Below, in pieces: positions 46,849 to 57,849 of a stretch of 64,000 bases of DNA. Origin of the DNA: Stromatinia cepivora (Eukaryota; Ascomycota; Leotiomycetes; Helotiales; Sclerotiniaceae); assembly GCA_014898415.1 (NCBI GenBank), contig RCTD01000026.1:124001-188000 (forward strand). Direction: 5' to 3'. Position 1 is the stretch's first letter. Every line of letters begins with the position of its first letter. The notes beneath the pieces were generated by a model. The model ran no database searches and was not told where the DNA came from. It saw nothing but the letters and a program-made list of their open reading frames with translations. The position numbers and the translations under genes are program-made.

Positions 46849-49800
46849 ATGTCTCCAAAAGGTTGCTCCAAGTGTGGTAGTGTACAAACCACAAAACATT
46901 CACTTGCAAACAGCCTTATCCGCCATACGATCGTCAAATTTGCGATGAATGTATACAGTCTGGTCATGAATTTCAGGATTGTCCGAGTAGAATTGGAGAG
47001 GCATGCAAAGTTTGCGGGCATCAAGCATGCAAGAAGAAATGCCAAGTTCTTGGTGATAAACAGTACTTGGGGATTGGTGAAGGTATCGCGGATAGGTTTA
47101 CTCCAATCGCTAGGGGAATCTGGATGAAGAAACGTGATGAGGCGTTGAAGGCTCAGCAAAACGTGGGATCGGAGGGTTCTAGTGGCATTGCTGGTTCTAC
47201 TTCTGTCTCAGGAGTCGCGGCACCGGGAACCCTCCCAGCGTTGGCCGCAGGTCTTGCAGCTACTTCCATCAGCCACGAAGATCCTTATGCAGGCATGACT
47301 GACCGACAGAAGCAGAAAGCTATAGACCAAGAGAAGTGGGATAAAGAGCTACTAACAATGACGAAAGCACCTTCCAAAAGAAGCGAACATTCTTCCAGAT
47401 CAGCAATCAAAGCGAACTTCTTCAGGCTCAGTTTCAACCCATCCATCCGGCTTTATCGCTATAGCATTTCTCTTGGTTACATTGAGATTGTGTCGAAAAG
47501 CGGTGGCGATCCCAGGCAATATGTACCTACCAATCGAGATACCAAGCGATACTTGATTAATTCTATGCTGACGCAATCAGATTCTAATCCCTTGCCAGCA
47601 GGCGGTGTAGTTTGGGCTTCAGACTTTGATTCAACCATAATCTCGGCCGGCGAGCTCTATCCTGGGCTTACTATTTCCAGTCCTGATCAATTCGTGCGCC
47701 ATACTCGAACGGGGCAAAATGGTTCTACTCCACCCATGATGAAATCTCAGGTGAGATTCCTAGGGGTTGTGACGATCGATGAGTTGGTTAAGCACTGTAG
47801 CTATCCATCCGAAAGTGCGGCGGGTTATTTCCCAAACGAGGACTTGAAGGCTCTCAACATTATCTCATGGAAGAACATAAATAGTAGTATCTTCAATGGC
47901 GGTCGACGTGGTAACAAGTTCTATCCAGCAGAAATCTTAGACTCTGGACAAGAAAGTCAGAAGAATGATCGACCTTACATGATCCGCAAAGGTTTCTTTT
48001 CGTCAGTGAGACCTGGACAAGATTCGGTGCTTCTTAATGTGAATACAACCACAAGCGCATTCTATTCGCCGATTCTACTTTCAAGATGGATTGAACTTCA
48101 ATGGAAGAAGCATCGCTTGGATCCGACTAATGAGAATGATCGAAGAAAGTTCCAAAGCAAGCTCAAAGGTGTTCGAGTAGTTTTCACAGCAAAAAAGTCC
48201 GGCAATCAGCAGAAAAGAGCCATATTCGAGATATCGGATAAGAGACTGGGGGAAACAACTTTCGCGAAAGACAAGAAAAATCCCAAGGAGAAGACTTTGG
48301 TCTTCAATTACCTGAGCACAAGTAAGCGATCTTCAGATAGACCTAGAAAATCATCTAACATTTCATACAGAATATGGAAGCCTATTTCGAAGGGATGACT
48401 ACTGCATCAACCTCGGGAATCGATCCGATAAGCGTTGGTATCCATCCCAGTTCCTGGAAATCGTGGATTGGCAACCTGTAACAAAAGTCTTAGAGGGCGA
48501 ATATGCAGAAGAAATGATCAGCATCGCACAAATCAATCCTAGGGACAACCAATCAATGATAATTAACCATGCTCTTCCTCTCTTAGGATTGACAGGCCAA
48601 AATATCAGATTCTACAAGGTGAGCGATATAGCCTTGGTGCTTTGTTCTCTAGCTAATTTGAATGCTCTAGGATTTTGGTATGATGTTTGATCCAAAGCCC
48701 AGTTTCCTTCAGATCGACCCCCAATATTGCAGCGCTCCATACCTATATTTCAAGCAACAACCTACTATTGGCAGGAAAAATGGGAAGATTGCACCAAACG
48801 AGAACGCATCATGGAAGTTGAGCAACGTCGAGTTCCAAGAATCAAAGTTGAATGCGAAGGTTAACAAGTTGGGCGTGCTATGGCTCTGCAAAAGGCCCTC
48901 AAAAGATCTTTTCGGGTATTTGAAAGACACGATGAAGACACTGGGTATGGGGAGTGACAAGAACATCGAACTTGTGCATACTTCTCGGATGCCTCCAACA
49001 TCTGGTACTCCACCTCATAATCCTTCAGCTCCCTATTCTCTCGATTCGACATATCGAAAAAAGTGTCAGCGGAGCTTTTCAGCAGGTCTCAATGATCTTA
49101 ATATGGACGGAAGGGTCCTTCTGGTTATTGTGGTCTTACCAAAGCAGGACAACAATCTGTATGCAGAGATCAAACGATGGGGAGATTGTGTTGTCGGTGT
49201 TCCCACATCTTGCGTCACACTGAACAAGTTGGAAAACAACAAGGAAGATTACAACTTCTGCGCAAATGTAGCGTATGTATTTCAATCCAGAGTCCAGACA
49301 ATCTGAATACTAAATGAGACTAATGATATCTAGTCTGAAGATTAATTTCAAGCTAAAGGGCGTCAGTCATGGGGCTGGATTACGATGCGGTGCAGACATT
49401 AGTACCATGATTATGGGAGCCGATGTTACACATCCTTCCCCTGAAAATGCTGCGAGAGGATGTCCGTCGATTGCTGCCGTGGTGGCCACCAACGACGATG
49501 AGAATAACCTGTACCTTGGATCTGCTAGACTTCAAAAGGGCAAACAAGAGGTAATATGGCCCATAATTTACTGCTCTCCATGTTACTGACTAACAATATG
49601 ATAACGTAGTTCATCGCGGACTTGAAAGGTATGGTTCATGAGCGACTTTATGCTTGGTACCGGAAGAATACACAGCTCCCACAAAACATCATCCTTTACC
49701 GCGACGGGGTCAGCGAAAGTCAATACGGTATGGTCCGAAGTGAAGAAATGCTAAAAATCGAAGAAGCTTGCCAATCGGCCTGGAAAGTTATCAAGGAAAA

Positions 49801-50444
49801 CAACATGTTCCTTCTTGCTTATAAACCCAACATCACCATAATTGTGGTTACTAAACGCCATCACACACGATTCTACCCCTCCAGTCCACATGCCACCGAA
49901 AATAATGCACCGGGACTGGTGGTAGATACGGATGTTGTTACGCCGAATCAATTCAGCTTTTACTTACAAAGCCATGCTAGTCCACTTGGAACAGCTAAGA
50001 GTTCGCACTACGTCGTAGTAGCAGACGGACAAAAATTCCGAGAAAATCCGTTCAAGCTGCAGACAATCGTAAGTTCTCCCACTCCATCAGTCTCCTCTGA
50101 ATCACATCCCACAATCATTGATCTCTTGAGAACTAACCTCCAACCAGACGAACAACATATGCTACGTCTCTGCACGAGCTACACAAGCCCTCCGCGTCTG
50201 TACTCCAGCTCGCTACGCGGATATCCTATGTGATCGATTAAGATGCTACATGAAGCCTTCATTGGATCATCGTGATACTCACCGACCAGCGAATATTCCC
50301 GATGAAACTGCGGAGGATTTCGATCCAGAGGGTGATTACTCGCATATTTATCGCGATGATGAGTTTGTTTGGAAGTGTCCGATGGGTGATGAGAGGAAGA
50401 ATCCTTGGCATGAGAATATGGATGGGGTTATGTTTTATCTTTGA
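46849..50444 (+). CDS. Argonaute (QDE-2-type) with N-terminal zinc knuckles; frame break near the start
   Basis: Segments: 46849-46881, then 46884-48321, 48371-48618, 48671-49272, 49334-49550, 49610-50068 and 50148-50444. This makes about 1097 aa if two bases (46882-46883) are passed over. Domains in order: two CCHC knuckles and a Cys cluster (1-65), an Ala/Gly linker, N domain, DUF1785-like linker, PAZ (about 390-520), MID, and PIWI (from about 700). The slicer tetrad is intact: D804 in MGADVTH, E846 in KGKQEF, D878 in LYRDGVSES and H968 in LQSHASPLGTAKSSHY. The protein ends DGVMFYL, as Argonautes do. It binds small RNAs and cleaves or silences matching transcripts. The five introns shown are supported by phase and motif continuity. 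The N-terminal break is discussed under findings. A 32-bp intron at 46882-46913 would also restore the frame but destroys a knuckle. Confidence 0.9.
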
Positions 50445-51807
50445 TTGGGGGGCTTTTCATAGGGCTGATTTGGGTGTAAAAGTGGCGTTTTGGTTTGGGT
50501 TTTGACGTTATGCTTGTGTTTCGTTTTGTTTGTAAAGACTTTTCTTAGTTTTGTCTGAATCGGCGAGGTTAGGGAAAAGGAGAACGGGAAGGAGTCGGAC
50601 TACTTTCACTGAAACCAATTAATTATTTCAGCCCTAGGATGGAGATATAACGGAGAAAATTAATCATAGAACATAGGCCACATAAGATAGCTAGCTCAAT
50701 TGGAAAATTACGCGAGCTAGAAACCCCTTGCTTCATCACCAAAACAATCAACTCTCCTTGATAAACTGACATATTATATTTTACAATCCTAAACATACAT
50801 AGAAATAATAATCAGCCCTATTACAGCTTGAACCCCAATCAAAAGTCAAAAATATCGACCTCAAATTTTCCTTCACGATCTTCAACACCATAATTAACCG
50901 ATAGCAACATCCAAATAGGCATACTAAACACCAAAGCAATATTCCTAACATCTCTCAATCTCCAAAGTTTACTATCATTTCCCTTGTAATCACATACAAA
51001 AAAGCCATCACTGGATTCAATTTACCATTAGAAATAGAAATATAGTATACATCCTCTTCCTCTCCCTCCTCTCCCTATTCAGCCGAATCATTCTCCCTAT
51101 TTCCTACTAATCCATAAATCACTCCCCCATCCACCATCATAGCAACACACTATCCAAAACATCATTCTAAAACAGTAAACTCAAACGAATATACTAAATG
51201 GTTTATCGTTATATTTTTCTTATTTTGGATGTATGATATTCTTCCTTATATTTTGGAAGATGAATTAACGGAAGGATATTATATGGTTTTGTGTTGGGTT
51301 GTGTTGGATGTGGAGATGAGGATACTGGGATGGGGATATCGATGTTAGTGATGTTGCAGGGTTGTGGATGGTTTGTTCGGAGTGTGTATGAGGTTGGGGG
51401 TTTGAGGTTTTGGGGTGGATAAGGGGTTTTTTTTTATCGGTGTTACCAGCGGCGTTGTTGGAGATGGCACAATCCCGATCGGGTTTTTTGCTGGAAGGCC
51501 TTACTATGCCGTCTTCATATTGGTCTCCGGTAATTGAGAATTCTTCGATTATTGTCAGTAAAAGTTCATGAAACGTAGGCTCTAGTACCAGAAGCAAGGA
51601 TTTAGAGGGGTAAAAGAAGTGATATTCAGTTTGGAGCCGAGGATTTATATTAAGAAGGGACTTGCAAAGGATGAAAATGATAACTTTCATTGGGGAGGGT
51701 TAAGTACTTGGACAAATTGCATTAACGAAAAGGATATAATTCTCTAAGCTGAATAAACCTACGAAAATCAAAACTAGTTTACTGCCACTCGTAAAAGCAA
51801 TACGCTA
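50445..51807. other. Convergent intergenic region
   Basis: About 1.36 kb between two 3' ends, AT-rich with pyrimidine tracts (51050-51110). No gene or RNA feature seen; only terminators are expected. A 141-codon frame at 51690-51265 has no recognisable motif. Confidence 0.5.
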
Positions 51808-54800
51808 CTACTTCCCCACCAAAGGAGCCTTACATACTTTCTTATGATTTTTCCAATCAGCCTTCTGACACCCCTCTCCACAATACCTAACTCCCTTACA
51901 TCTCGAACATAACTTATGCTCTATTCCCACACACGGAACATCACCACACCTCTTACATGCTCTAAAATCCACAACCACAACCCGATCAACTATCCGCAGC
52001 TTCTGTAAATTTATCCCATAATCCTTCGAAGTAGTCATTGCACGAAGTTCTTCTTCATACTTCTCATGTTCTTCCTGTGAATAATGAGCTTCTACATAAT
52101 CCACAGTTGATAAGGGCATAAGCGCAATTCTCGTCGTACGCTTACTTAGGATTTCCCAGCCTTTGATGTGCGGAAAATCTTCTGCGTCTTTTCCTTCGCC
52201 GCATGAACAGATTGGTGATTGGTTTGATTCGGTGTATGAAGATATTGAGTTATATTGACGGTATCTGCAAGACGGACCGTGGTTCCAGTTTTTTCGACAT
52301 GCTTCGACGGTTGCTGGAAGCATTTTTCTCATTAATTGTTCATCTATATGCCTCATATCATAGGAAACCGGCTGAGTATTTCCATAAGCTAATAGCGTCT
52401 CGAGAACAGGAGCTATTGAAGGATTTTCTCCTTGTAGTGGAAGTACATATGCATCTAAAACCACAGAGTTCTGATCAATATTATGACGCAATGCCGAGAC
52501 GAAAATGATCATTGAGATACAACGGGAACCACTAGATTCGAATACGAAAGTTTGTTTCCTGCCTAGAGAAGATGGTTGAACGAAGGATACGACCATATTT
52601 TCAATGTATTTCTTGATTGCGAATAGAGCGGTAGCATTTTCCTTGATCATGTTTTTGGATTCATGCCAGTAAGAACGTTCTCGCGCGCTGAACATGCTAT
52701 GCATGAGATTCGAAATCCATTCCGTAGTTTTGGGACCAACGGCAGAGATAATTGGCTGCTGATTTAAATTCACCTTGTGAAGAGTAAGGCAGTAAGCGTC
52801 TGAGCCTTTTAGCACAATTGGAAAGGAATCCAGATTGTAGCCCATATCATCTAAAGCTAAACTCGGCTTTGCAATCAATGTTTTGATCTTTTTTGAAAAA
52901 TCAATTGTTGCTTCGTGAAGAGATATCGGATATGGGAATTGGACTTGGGTGATTTCCATGCCGTTTAGTCGCTCAGATATAGTGCATGGAGAGATTTGAC
53001 GGGCTCTGATGGCTCTTTCGGCTTCTGAATGCTCGAACTTCTTTCGAATTTCCATGGTTTCAACCGATGAGTTGTCTTTCATTCGGATAAAGCAGAGGTC
53101 CCTAGAAGGTAGAGGTGTTGGCCGGGTAGCCGCATGTGCTATTGTTTTAGATTTTAATTCGATTCCTGGTGGATGTTTCATAATCAAAACGTTCTCGTCG
53201 TCAAGCCTATAGCTACAAATAGCCATTCTGCATTTGCTTCTTTGGCCGAAAAGCTCCATGCTCGCTTCAGTGTTCAGATATGCTAATTCGATCCGTGTGG
53301 ATTCTTTGGAGTCTATCATTAAGACCAAAGAAGGGACTGCACATGTCACAACCAGATTAGATGATCCTTTCAAGCCGAATTTGTCTTCGATGGCATTGTA
53401 AATATCGTTATCCCCAGAACGTTGAATTAGACTACCAAAGAAGCATTGGAGAGACATAAAATGTGCCTCAGTCTTACTTTTAGTGTGCCAGATTTTGATT
53501 TGTAGCCCAACTGACGAATACTGGCTATGACTTTTGATTGACTTGAGGTCATCTTGCGGGACACTTAGCCATATCCAGACGACATCTGGGATATTTTGCT
53601 GAGCAAGTGAGCTCGCATCAACGTTTGGATCTGGTATACTCAACGGACCATCTTTAAAGCCTTTTAGGTTTGCAAGCATGATCTCTCGAGGTAGTTCAAG
53701 TATAGAAGGTTGCGAACAAATACCTAATTGGTAAAAGTGCATAGATAATTCGAGAAGTTGGAGAGCACCGTTATGCAAAGTATTATCCCTTTCGATAAGT
53801 TTGAGAAGACATTCCCCAAAAGCTGACAACTCATCATTCTTGATACAACCTTTAGCAAGGCAAACAAGAGAAGCAAAGCTCAAGCGATTATATTTTTGAC
53901 GATCTATTTCTCGCCCTGTGGTTGGGGATATCAATTCAATGTCGAACATCTTCAGGTAGAGCTTGAAAAAGAATTGCGCAAGTTCTTGCGGTTCAAATAC
54001 CAGTCTTCTACCGGCTGGATCCTCTAGATTTGGGCATCTCCATTCAATTCGCAGGTGATAGCTTTCAGTATTATTTCGATGGACCGAAAACTGTCGTTGG
54101 GCGTCTAATCCGACGGCATATGTGGTAAAACCAAACAGGTGACCAGAAGGTGCCAGGCCCAGTAGAAGTGACATGGTTGTGATATTAGAACACAAAATAT
54201 GAGATAAAGTGTCAACTGGATCCTGGGCGTACATGAAAAGTGTCTCCGTAAATAAGATTGAGGTTGTCTTGCGAGACAGTAACGGCGATATAGCAGGTAG
54301 CAGGTTTAGAATGCCGAGCAGATCAGCCAAGTTGTTTGTATCTATGATATCAAATGCATGAAGATCTTTTGAAGTATCGAAATTATCGAGAACCAGCGGG
54401 TTTGAACGCCATGCTGCGGTGTACAAGCTGAGAATATTCGTTCCGGTATTTCCATGATCCCTTAAGCTTTGCAGCGCATAAGAAAATCGCAAAGCATCAC
54501 CACAATAAAGTCGTACCGTTATTCTCCCATGACGGACTTTCTCCCGAAAACTCTTAGACCACTCCTGAAATTGAGCCTTTGCTAATCTCACAGCATTCTC
54601 TTTCAATTCCGCTTGAGAAGAGTTCTCATCGTCGAAAGCGCTCGCTAGACGAAATCCCAAAAGAGGATCCGAGCTTGAAGGGATTGAAAATAAATTTCCA
54701 GCAGAAATAATTGTCATCAAAGGATTCACACGTCGACCATCTCGTGCCAAAGCCTCCACATCTTGAGAATTCCCCGCTATTACACCATGATCCCAAAAGC

Positions 54801-55617
54801 CTTCAAAGGCATCGACAACTGTTTGGATGGAATTTTCCCAATTTCCACCAGCGGAACGAAGGCCTGATGCATATTGTTTCCTACCATCCTTGACTTTGAT
54901 ACCCTCTTTTGTAACATATTGCTCTCTCTTGGTTGATTCGACCTCGGATTTGAACTTTGTTTCAAAATGATCTCTTTCTTTGGAACCTGGTTCAAAATTT
55001 GTGGCTTCGAGGTATCTGGTCCATATCTCTCGAGTTAGATCCAACGTGTCTTGATTCATGAAAGAAATTGACGCGCCGTAAACTGAAGATGACCAAACTT
55101 CCAAATTCGCTGATTGATCAATGAGTTTGGAAATCTGTGTTTGCAGCAACGCGTTGTCGACATCTGTTATATAGAAATGGTAAAATATGTTCCAGATTGA
55201 TGCATACGGTGCATTATCGATTATGAAAGAGAAGAGAAGGATATTGCGTGCTATATCACAAATTCATCAATACATAGATCTAGAAGAAAAGAGGATCGCA
55301 GGGCTGTCTTACCAAGAATCGCAATTTCTGAATCACAACATATAAAGTCCCATTTGATCTGCTCATCTAGTAGAAGAAAACAATATTAATACTTGCTCTT
55401 TCTCCCCAAAATTCTTCTTCGACATAAGTGCTGTCTCACCTTCATTGCACCATAAGGTAAACAACAAATTTCTGGGATCTCCGCAACCCAACAACAATAC
55501 TCTCACTGGATCATCAATTTCGCAAAGAGGGCGCCGAGACTGTAAGAGATTGACGGCTGGTGTGTTGCCAAAAGGATAGAAGAAATGCTTCTCATTAAGC
55601 CTGGTAGGTCCTGACAT
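51808..55617 (-). CDS. Large DUF4470-like and MYND zinc-finger protein
   Basis: Exons 55617-55440, 55366-55313 and 55250-51808 give 1224 aa. The N-terminus resembles the fungal DUF4470 domain: FFYPFGNTPAVNLLQ, then VRVLLLGCGDPRNLLFTLWC, then across two short introns FICCDSEIAILARNILLFSF and IWNIFYHFYI. The LGCGD stretch looks like a Rossmann-type loop. The long middle part has no domain I recognise. The last 49 residues (from 1176) are a MYND finger: CKRCGDVPC, LCSRCKGVRYCGEGCQ and ADWKNHKKVC, with the usual seven Cys and one His. MYND domains bind proline-rich partner peptides. The N- and C-terminal domain calls are good; cellular function is unknown. Introns fit in phase (1, 1) and restore family sequence. 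Confidence 0.85.
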
Positions 55618-56174
55618 TCTGAGAAGTTGGTTGGATTGTGGAAGAAGAGGAAAAGAGGGAAAGGAAACTCTTTTGATGACCAATGAAAAGAAAGGGATTC
55701 ACTTTGTATTGCTGTTCGATGAATATGTCAAAGAGGTGGGTGGTTTGATAGATGTAAGTCTTAGATTCTAGTGAATTGATACCACACACACACATCCCAC
55801 TGAGGTGTATTCGTGAAAGTGAATTCTCTTCAGAATATTGAATGTAAAACTTCAATAAAAAGATATCTAAGAAAGATTGAATGTTTCCTAATAAAATCTT
55901 GAACCTTGAACTTCAATATAAATCATACCCTTGGCCATTTCCTCATTATCTCTCGAAGGAGCAGTAAGTTCAGAATTAGCAGACTAAGCAGTATATTAAA
56001 TGTAAATAAATATTCTAATAATTCAACGCCAATCCCCGATTACTACTCCTACTAAAAATCGAAAAGTACCAAAACCACCTTCTGTACAGATTTGTAGATG
56101 AGCATTAACATCAAATCTGTATTTTTACCGCATATTTCCTCCACTCCTCATCTTCAAAACTAGCCATGGCGGAA
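55618..56174. other. Intergenic region
   Basis: About 560 bp; the promoter of the MYND gene and the 3' flank of the acyltransferase. Nothing else seen. Confidence 0.5.
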
Positions 56175-57473
56175 TCAACCAAGGTTTACAATGACTTCCC
56201 ACCCCGTCTCCCGCACGGGCATAATCACAAACACACCATCTCCCAGCCCGCCATGAAGTAATCTCATAACTTCATACTTTCCAATCGCACTGTGCCACGT
56301 CTCTGGCATAACGAAGCCTTTATACGTCGTGGAATTGATTCCCGTCGTCTTACTATGAATCGCTCCATAATACCTAAGACATCCAGTATCGGGCGGATCA
56401 CTCATCACGGCAATTGCATTGTCAACGAAGGCAGCGTCAACACATGTGACAGCTTGACGAATGGCACCTGCGGCAAGTGAGAGGCCTTCGGGTTCGAGAA
56501 GACGATCTACGGCCATTAAAGGGGTGGCTGTTAAAACAATAGCGTTGCCGACAAAATCTGACGGTAATGGTGGATCGATGATATTTCGATATTCTACAGG
56601 GAATGAGTATTGAACTAGGTCTGTGGATTTGAGAAGACCAGCCGCAAGGCGAGCTTTGACTTTTTGACGAAAGACGAGTGCGCAAGCTGCGTCTTGAGTA
56701 CTTATCCATTGGCATTCAGCTGGTAAATACACGGAGCAATCTGATTTTAGGCGAGATAAAGATTCGTTCGTAAATTGGTACATCGTTGAAGAAATTGAAC
56801 CGGTAATTCTGGAAGCAAAATCGAGAGGTTCAGATGATATAATGTAAGCGGGCATCTTGGTGATATCTGGAACAGAGCTAGCAATCGAAAGTCGAGAGCG
56901 ATCGAACGCAGCTGGACTCTTTTTCGTCGGTGGTTGTTTGGCACAGCTGTTTCGGGCCAAGTCTTGGAGGAACTGTGTGATAGAAGTACCGTCCATTGCA
57001 AGGTGAAAGATCGAAACACACAACAAGAGTCCCCCTTTGATGAAGTTCGCCTGAATTCGGCAGCAATCCCAATCATTTTCGAAATCAATCATCTTAGGTA
57101 CTGAAGTCAGCACGTCTGCTTTTAGCAAATTTGATGAAAAATTCGCTTTCTTCAACTCTTCAAAACTCATCGGCAGCTCTCTAACGAGAAGTCGAGCCTG
57201 GCCTGGCGAAAATCTCCAAGCACCCGAAGAAAAGCTGACTGCGTTGACCAGAACTGGATATTGCTCAACAGTAGCCTGCATTGCATTGTGTAGGGCCCGA
57301 ACGGCTTCTGCACGGGTATGTTCTGGATCCACAGTATCATCGGTAGAAAATATCAAGACTCTTTTTGAGTAGATAGGCGGCATTGTTACATCGACTGCAG
57401 AGGGCTGTTGCAAGATATGTGACCCTGGGAAGAGATACTCTTCAGAGTCATCTTCATACATTTTTGCAATCAT
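56175..57473 (-). CDS. BAHD-like acyltransferase (trichothecene 3-O-acetyltransferase type)
   Basis: Single exon, 432 aa. BAHD enzymes move an acyl group from acyl-CoA to a hydroxyl or amine of a small molecule. The catalytic HxxxD is HLAMDGTS (H157, D161) in the expected setting (LLCVSIFHLAMDG). The N-terminal half shows LHNAMQATVEQYPVLVNAV, typical of the family, and QDAACALVFRQ marks the second-domain start. The structural DFGWG motif near the C-terminus is not seen: the matching place reads ETWHSAIGKYEVMRLL. The protein is slightly shorter than usual (about 450-500 aa). It lies back to back with a P450, which suggests tailoring of a secondary metabolite. The substrate cannot be read from sequence. 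Confidence 0.85.
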   Translation of the reverse strand: MIAKMYEDDSEEYLFPGSHILQQPSAVDVTMPPIYSKRVLIFSTDDTVDPEHTRAEAVRALHNAMQATVEQYPVLVNAVSFSSGAWRFSPGQARLLVRELPMSFEELKKANFSSNLLKADVLTSVPKMIDFENDWDCCRIQANFIKGGLLLCVSIFHLAMDGTSITQFLQDLARNSCAKQPPTKKSPAAFDRSRLSIASSVPDITKMPAYIISSEPLDFASRITGSISSTMYQFTNESLSRLKSDCSVYLPAECQWISTQDAACALVFRQKVKARLAAGLLKSTDLVQYSFPVEYRNIIDPPLPSDFVGNAIVLTATPLMAVDRLLEPEGLSLAAGAIRQAVTCVDAAFVDNAIAVMSDPPDTGCLRYYGAIHSKTTGINSTTYKGFVMPETWHSAIGKYEVMRLLHGGLGDGVFVIMPVRETGWEVIVNLG

Positions 57474-57849
57474 CGCGAGCGGGTATTGCTGATGATAAAG
57501 TGTAATGAAACCACTATGTAGTACTATCGAGGGCTTTAGAAAGTTAAGCGAGTCGAAAGTGTTGTATATAGAAAAGTGACTATGTAAAGCGAGTGGTGGA
57601 ATGTAGGATGACGTCCAGCAACATTATCATCGACTTCAATCGGCCGTTTATAACTTTTCTAGATTCTTTGAGATCTTCCGTGTCTATAAATTAAGGTTTC
57701 GTGGGGTTACCAAGTAAGTCACCGGAGAGTAATGAGGAATCACGTAAAGGTTTTTCGGAAGCCGAGTCGATCGGAGACCGACTTATACAAAGTCTTCGGT
57801 GTGGGAATGATAATACTTACAAAAACGAGCATCTTTAATATCGAAAGCT
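57474..57849. promoter_or_regulatory. Bidirectional promoter region between acyltransferase and P450
   Basis: 376 bp between two divergent coding regions of likely shared metabolism. TATAAATTAAGG near 57684-57692 and TGTATATAG near 57562-57571 are candidate TATA elements. Palindromic CGG-containing patches (AATCGGCCG near 57638) could serve a zinc-cluster regulator; this is inference only. Confidence 0.45.

Noticed and set aside
46882..46913. A 32-bp intron in the first codons of Argonaute
   Set aside because: It has GT..AG ends and restores the frame, but it is shorter than introns normally spliced in fungi. It would also remove the His and last Cys of an exact CCHC knuckle. Kept only as an alternative.
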